Part shown: in pieces, positions 6,547-8,098 of the stretch | Numbering within the stretch: position 1 is the stretch's first letter | How the letters are laid out: each line of letters opens with the position of its first letter | DNA from: Brevundimonas sp. | GTDB lineage: Bacteria > Pseudomonadota > Alphaproteobacteria > Caulobacterales > Caulobacteraceae | Length of the DNA: 8,098 nucleotides | Assembly: GCA_020253595.1 (NCBI GenBank) | Contig: JADCBH010000214.1 | Span: forward strand, 1-8,098 | Reading direction: 5' to 3' | Translations under genes and position numbers: made by a program | Notes under the pieces: generated by a model | The model's database searches: none | Told to the model about the DNA's origin: nothing | The model's input: only the letters and a program-made list of their open reading frames with translations

Positions 6547-7899
6547 CTACGGAACTGACACGCCCTTTCGGTAGTTGGCCGTCCTGAGACTATGGCGCGC
6601 GAGCTTGTCGTAGAGCGTCTTTCGCGGGACCTTGAGATCCAGGCAGATGCTGGAGACGGCGCCTTTGTGGCGGACCAGTGCATCCTCAAGGATGGAGCGC
6701 TCGAACGTCTCGACGCGCTCCACCAGGCTGATCGGGCCGGCCTCGGCGGTCGGCTCCTCTTCCTTGAGGCCCAGGGCGACCTGCTCGGCGAAGTTGGCCA
6801 GCTCGCGGACGTTTCCCGGCCAGGGGTCCTGGATCAACTTCTTGCGGACCCGATCCGTGATGGGGCGCGGCGCAACCCCTCTTCGGGCAGATGCAAGCGC
6901 CAGGAAGTGGGCGAAGAGGAGCGGAATGTCCTCTCGCCTGTCAGCGAGCCTGGGAACGACCAGTTTCAGTACGTTCAGGCGATAGAACAGGTCTTCGCGA
7001 AAGGTGCCGGCCGCGACTGCGGCGGCAAGATCGACCTTGGATGCCGCAAGGATCCGCAGATCGAGCACGCGCGGCGAAACCGCACCAATCGGATGGACCG
7101 ACCGCTCCTCGATGACCCGCAGAAGGGCGACCTGGGCCGCGGGCGAGAGGCACTCCAACTCGTCGAGAAACAAAGTGCCCCTGTGGCTTTGTTCGACCAG
7201 GCCGACCCGGCGACGCAGCGCGCCCGGAAAGGCACCGGACTCGCTGCCGAACAGTTCCATCTCGATCAGGCCTTCAGGCAGGGCCCCGCAGTTGACGGCG
7301 ACAAAGGGGTGGACCCGGCGACGGCCGCCGTCATGCAGCGCGCGGGCGACCACCTCCTTTCCGGAGCCGGTCGGCCCCTCGATCAGGACATCCATGTCGG
7401 CGTCGGCCACCTGATCGATGATCGACCTGAGCCTCTGGATGGCCGGGCTTTCACCCAGAAGGAGCATCTGCGGGCGTGCGGTCTGAAAGGCCTGGGCCAG
7501 AGTGCGGTTGTCGAGGATCAGTCCCCGCTTTTCGAGCGCACGCCTGATCGTCTCCCTTAGCCTGCCGAAATCGAACGGCTTGGCGACGAAGTCGTAGGCC
7601 CCGTTCTTCAGCGCCTCGACAGCATCGTCGATGTCGCCGTGACCGGTCATCATGACCACCGGAAGATCGGGATCGAGGGTCTGGATGCGGGCCAGGAGAC
7701 CCCGACCGTCCAGGCCGGGCATGCGAAGGTCCGTCACAACCACGCCGGCGTAGTCTGCGGACAGCGCCTTGAGCGCCAGGTCGGCAGAGGCGAAGTCGCG
7801 CACTTCGAGATCCTCGAGCCGCAGCCGTTCGGCCAGCGCGCAACGGAAATCCTCGTCGTCATCCACTAGGGTTATCGACTGTGGCCGGACGAACTTCAC
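6547..7899 (-). CDS. DctD-like NtrC-family response regulator
   Basis: This 450-residue protein has the three-part layout of a sigma-54 activator. The receiver domain is at about 8-125, with acidic pocket D13-D15, phospho-acceptor D57, T85 and K107. The AAA+ domain at about 148-380 has Walker A GPTGSGKE (175-182), Walker B GTLFLDE (241-247) and an Arg-finger region FREDLFYR (300-307). A Fis-type helix-turn-helix at about 405-438 ends in VPRKTLYDKLARH. The receiver (TGHGDI, AYDFVAKPF), the AAASKVDL-like segment and the HTH closely resemble rhizobial DctD, which activates C4-dicarboxylate transport; that match is from memory. The sigma-54 contact loop reads GAFPGA (222-227) instead of GAFTGA, which may impair or change the output. 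The start is GTG, overlapping the kinase stop as GTGA, so the two are translationally coupled. The real target promoters are not in view. Confidence 0.88.
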   Translation of the reverse strand: MKFVRPQSITLVDDDEDFRCALAERLRLEDLEVRDFASADLALKALSADYAGVVVTDLRMPGLDGRGLLARIQTLDPDLPVVMMTGHGDIDDAVEALKNGAYDFVAKPFDFGRLRETIRRALEKRGLILDNRTLAQAFQTARPQMLLLGESPAIQRLRSIIDQVADADMDVLIEGPTGSGKEVVARALHDGGRRRVHPFVAVNCGALPEGLIEMELFGSESGAFPGALRRRVGLVEQSHRGTLFLDELECLSPAAQVALLRVIEERSVHPIGAVSPRVLDLRILAASKVDLAAAVAAGTFREDLFYRLNVLKLVVPRLADRREDIPLLFAHFLALASARRGVAPRPITDRVRKKLIQDPWPGNVRELANFAEQVALGLKEEEPTAEAGPISLVERVETFERSILEDALVRHKGAVSSICLDLKVPRKTLYDKLARHSLRTANYRKGVSVP

Positions 7900-8098
7900 C
7901 GGGCGGCCTCCAGCACAATGACGAATGAGGTCCCTTCCGGTGAGGGCTTGAGACTGAGCTCTCCGCCAAAGCCCGCGACTATGTCCCGACAGATGACGAG
8001 CCCGAGCCCGAGCCCTTGAGCCTTGGTGGTGACGAACGGGGTGAACAGGGTGGATGCGATGGCCGGATCGATCCCCGGACCGTTATCGGAAACCACCA
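7896..8098 (-). CDS. DctB-like sensor histidine kinase, C-terminal fragment
   Basis: Only the last 67 residues are inside the window. They are the end of a HATPase_c domain: the N/G1 box DNGPGI near the edge, the F box LFTPFVTTK and the G2 box GLGLGL, followed by VICRDIVAGFGGEL. This end of the domain binds ATP in the kinase that phosphorylates the adjacent regulator. The GLGLGL spacing and the partner resemble DctB, a membrane sensor of C4-dicarboxylates, but the sensor and membrane parts are outside the window, so the ligand is inferred from the neighbour. The stop TGA (7896-7898) overlaps the GTG start of the regulator. Confidence 0.85.
   Translation of the reverse strand, partial: VVSDNGPGIDPAIASTLFTPFVTTKAQGLGLGLVICRDIVAGFGGELSLKPSPEGTSFVIVLEAAR

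Noticed and set aside
6462..6689. N-terminal extension of 76 residues on the FAH-family hydrolase
   Set aside because: It is Arg/Ser-rich, unlike the family, and overlaps the regulator gene by 143 bp; the internal ATG at 6461 gives a normal-length protein.
6592..7560. Plus-strand open frame of 322 codons opposite the DctD-like gene
   Set aside because: It is antisense to a well-supported CDS and its translation shows no family features; it is a GC-rich shadow.
1..8098. CRISPR arrays, tRNA or rRNA genes, insertion sequences, phage or defence genes
   Set aside because: No repeat arrays, transposase-like proteins, terminal inverted repeats or RNA gene signatures were seen; all coding space is filled by seven housekeeping, regulatory or catabolic genes.

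Overview
The window looks like chromosomal DNA from a high-GC alphaproteobacterium, most likely of the Caulobacter/Brevundimonas type. The evidence is the protein-level look of UvrA and of the DctD-like regulator, strongly GC-rich third codon positions, and a perfect alphaproteobacterial LexA box (GTTC-N7-GTTC) in front of uvrA. The genus assignment is inference; no 16S or other marker is present.

All seven genes lie on the minus strand, so in transcription order the window reads from high to low coordinates. Furthest upstream is the end of a DctB-like sensor histidine kinase (7896-8098, cut by the window edge). Its stop overlaps the GTG start of a DctD-like NtrC-family response regulator (6547-7899). 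After about 85 bp comes a tight three-gene catabolic cluster: a small FAH-family hydrolase resembling fumarylpyruvate hydrolase (5769-6461), a zeta-class GST isomerase for maleylpyruvate or maleylacetoacetate (5136-5765), and a CamA/ThcD-type ferredoxin reductase (3910-5127). After a further 73 bp comes a PAS / degenerate GGDEF / EAL c-di-GMP phosphodiesterase (2241-3836). Last is uvrA (1-2102, C-terminus missing), which has its own SOS-type control region.

The isomerase and hydrolase together would carry out the last two steps of a gentisate-type ring-cleavage pathway: maleylpyruvate to fumarylpyruvate to fumarate plus pyruvate. The reductase could feed electrons to an oxygenase encoded elsewhere. 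The DctBD pair upstream would normally sense C4-dicarboxylates such as fumarate, so a metabolic link is plausible but unproven. UvrA is the damage-recognition ATPase of nucleotide excision repair and is probably transcribed on its own under LexA.

The genes are ordinary families and I do not see a new multi-gene defence or mobile system. The points that merit a second look are: a GAFPGA instead of GAFTGA sigma-54 contact loop in the regulator; a three-armed CCGGACA/TGTCCGG hairpin set in the uvrA leader, ending 2 nt before its ATG; a GANTC methylation site inside the predicted uvrA promoter; a 7-bp tandem repeat that forms the hydrolase/isomerase junction and leaves the two genes in one frame separated by a single TGA; and a Ser replacing a zinc-ligand Cys in UvrA. 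No stretch longer than 140 bp lacks a gene.
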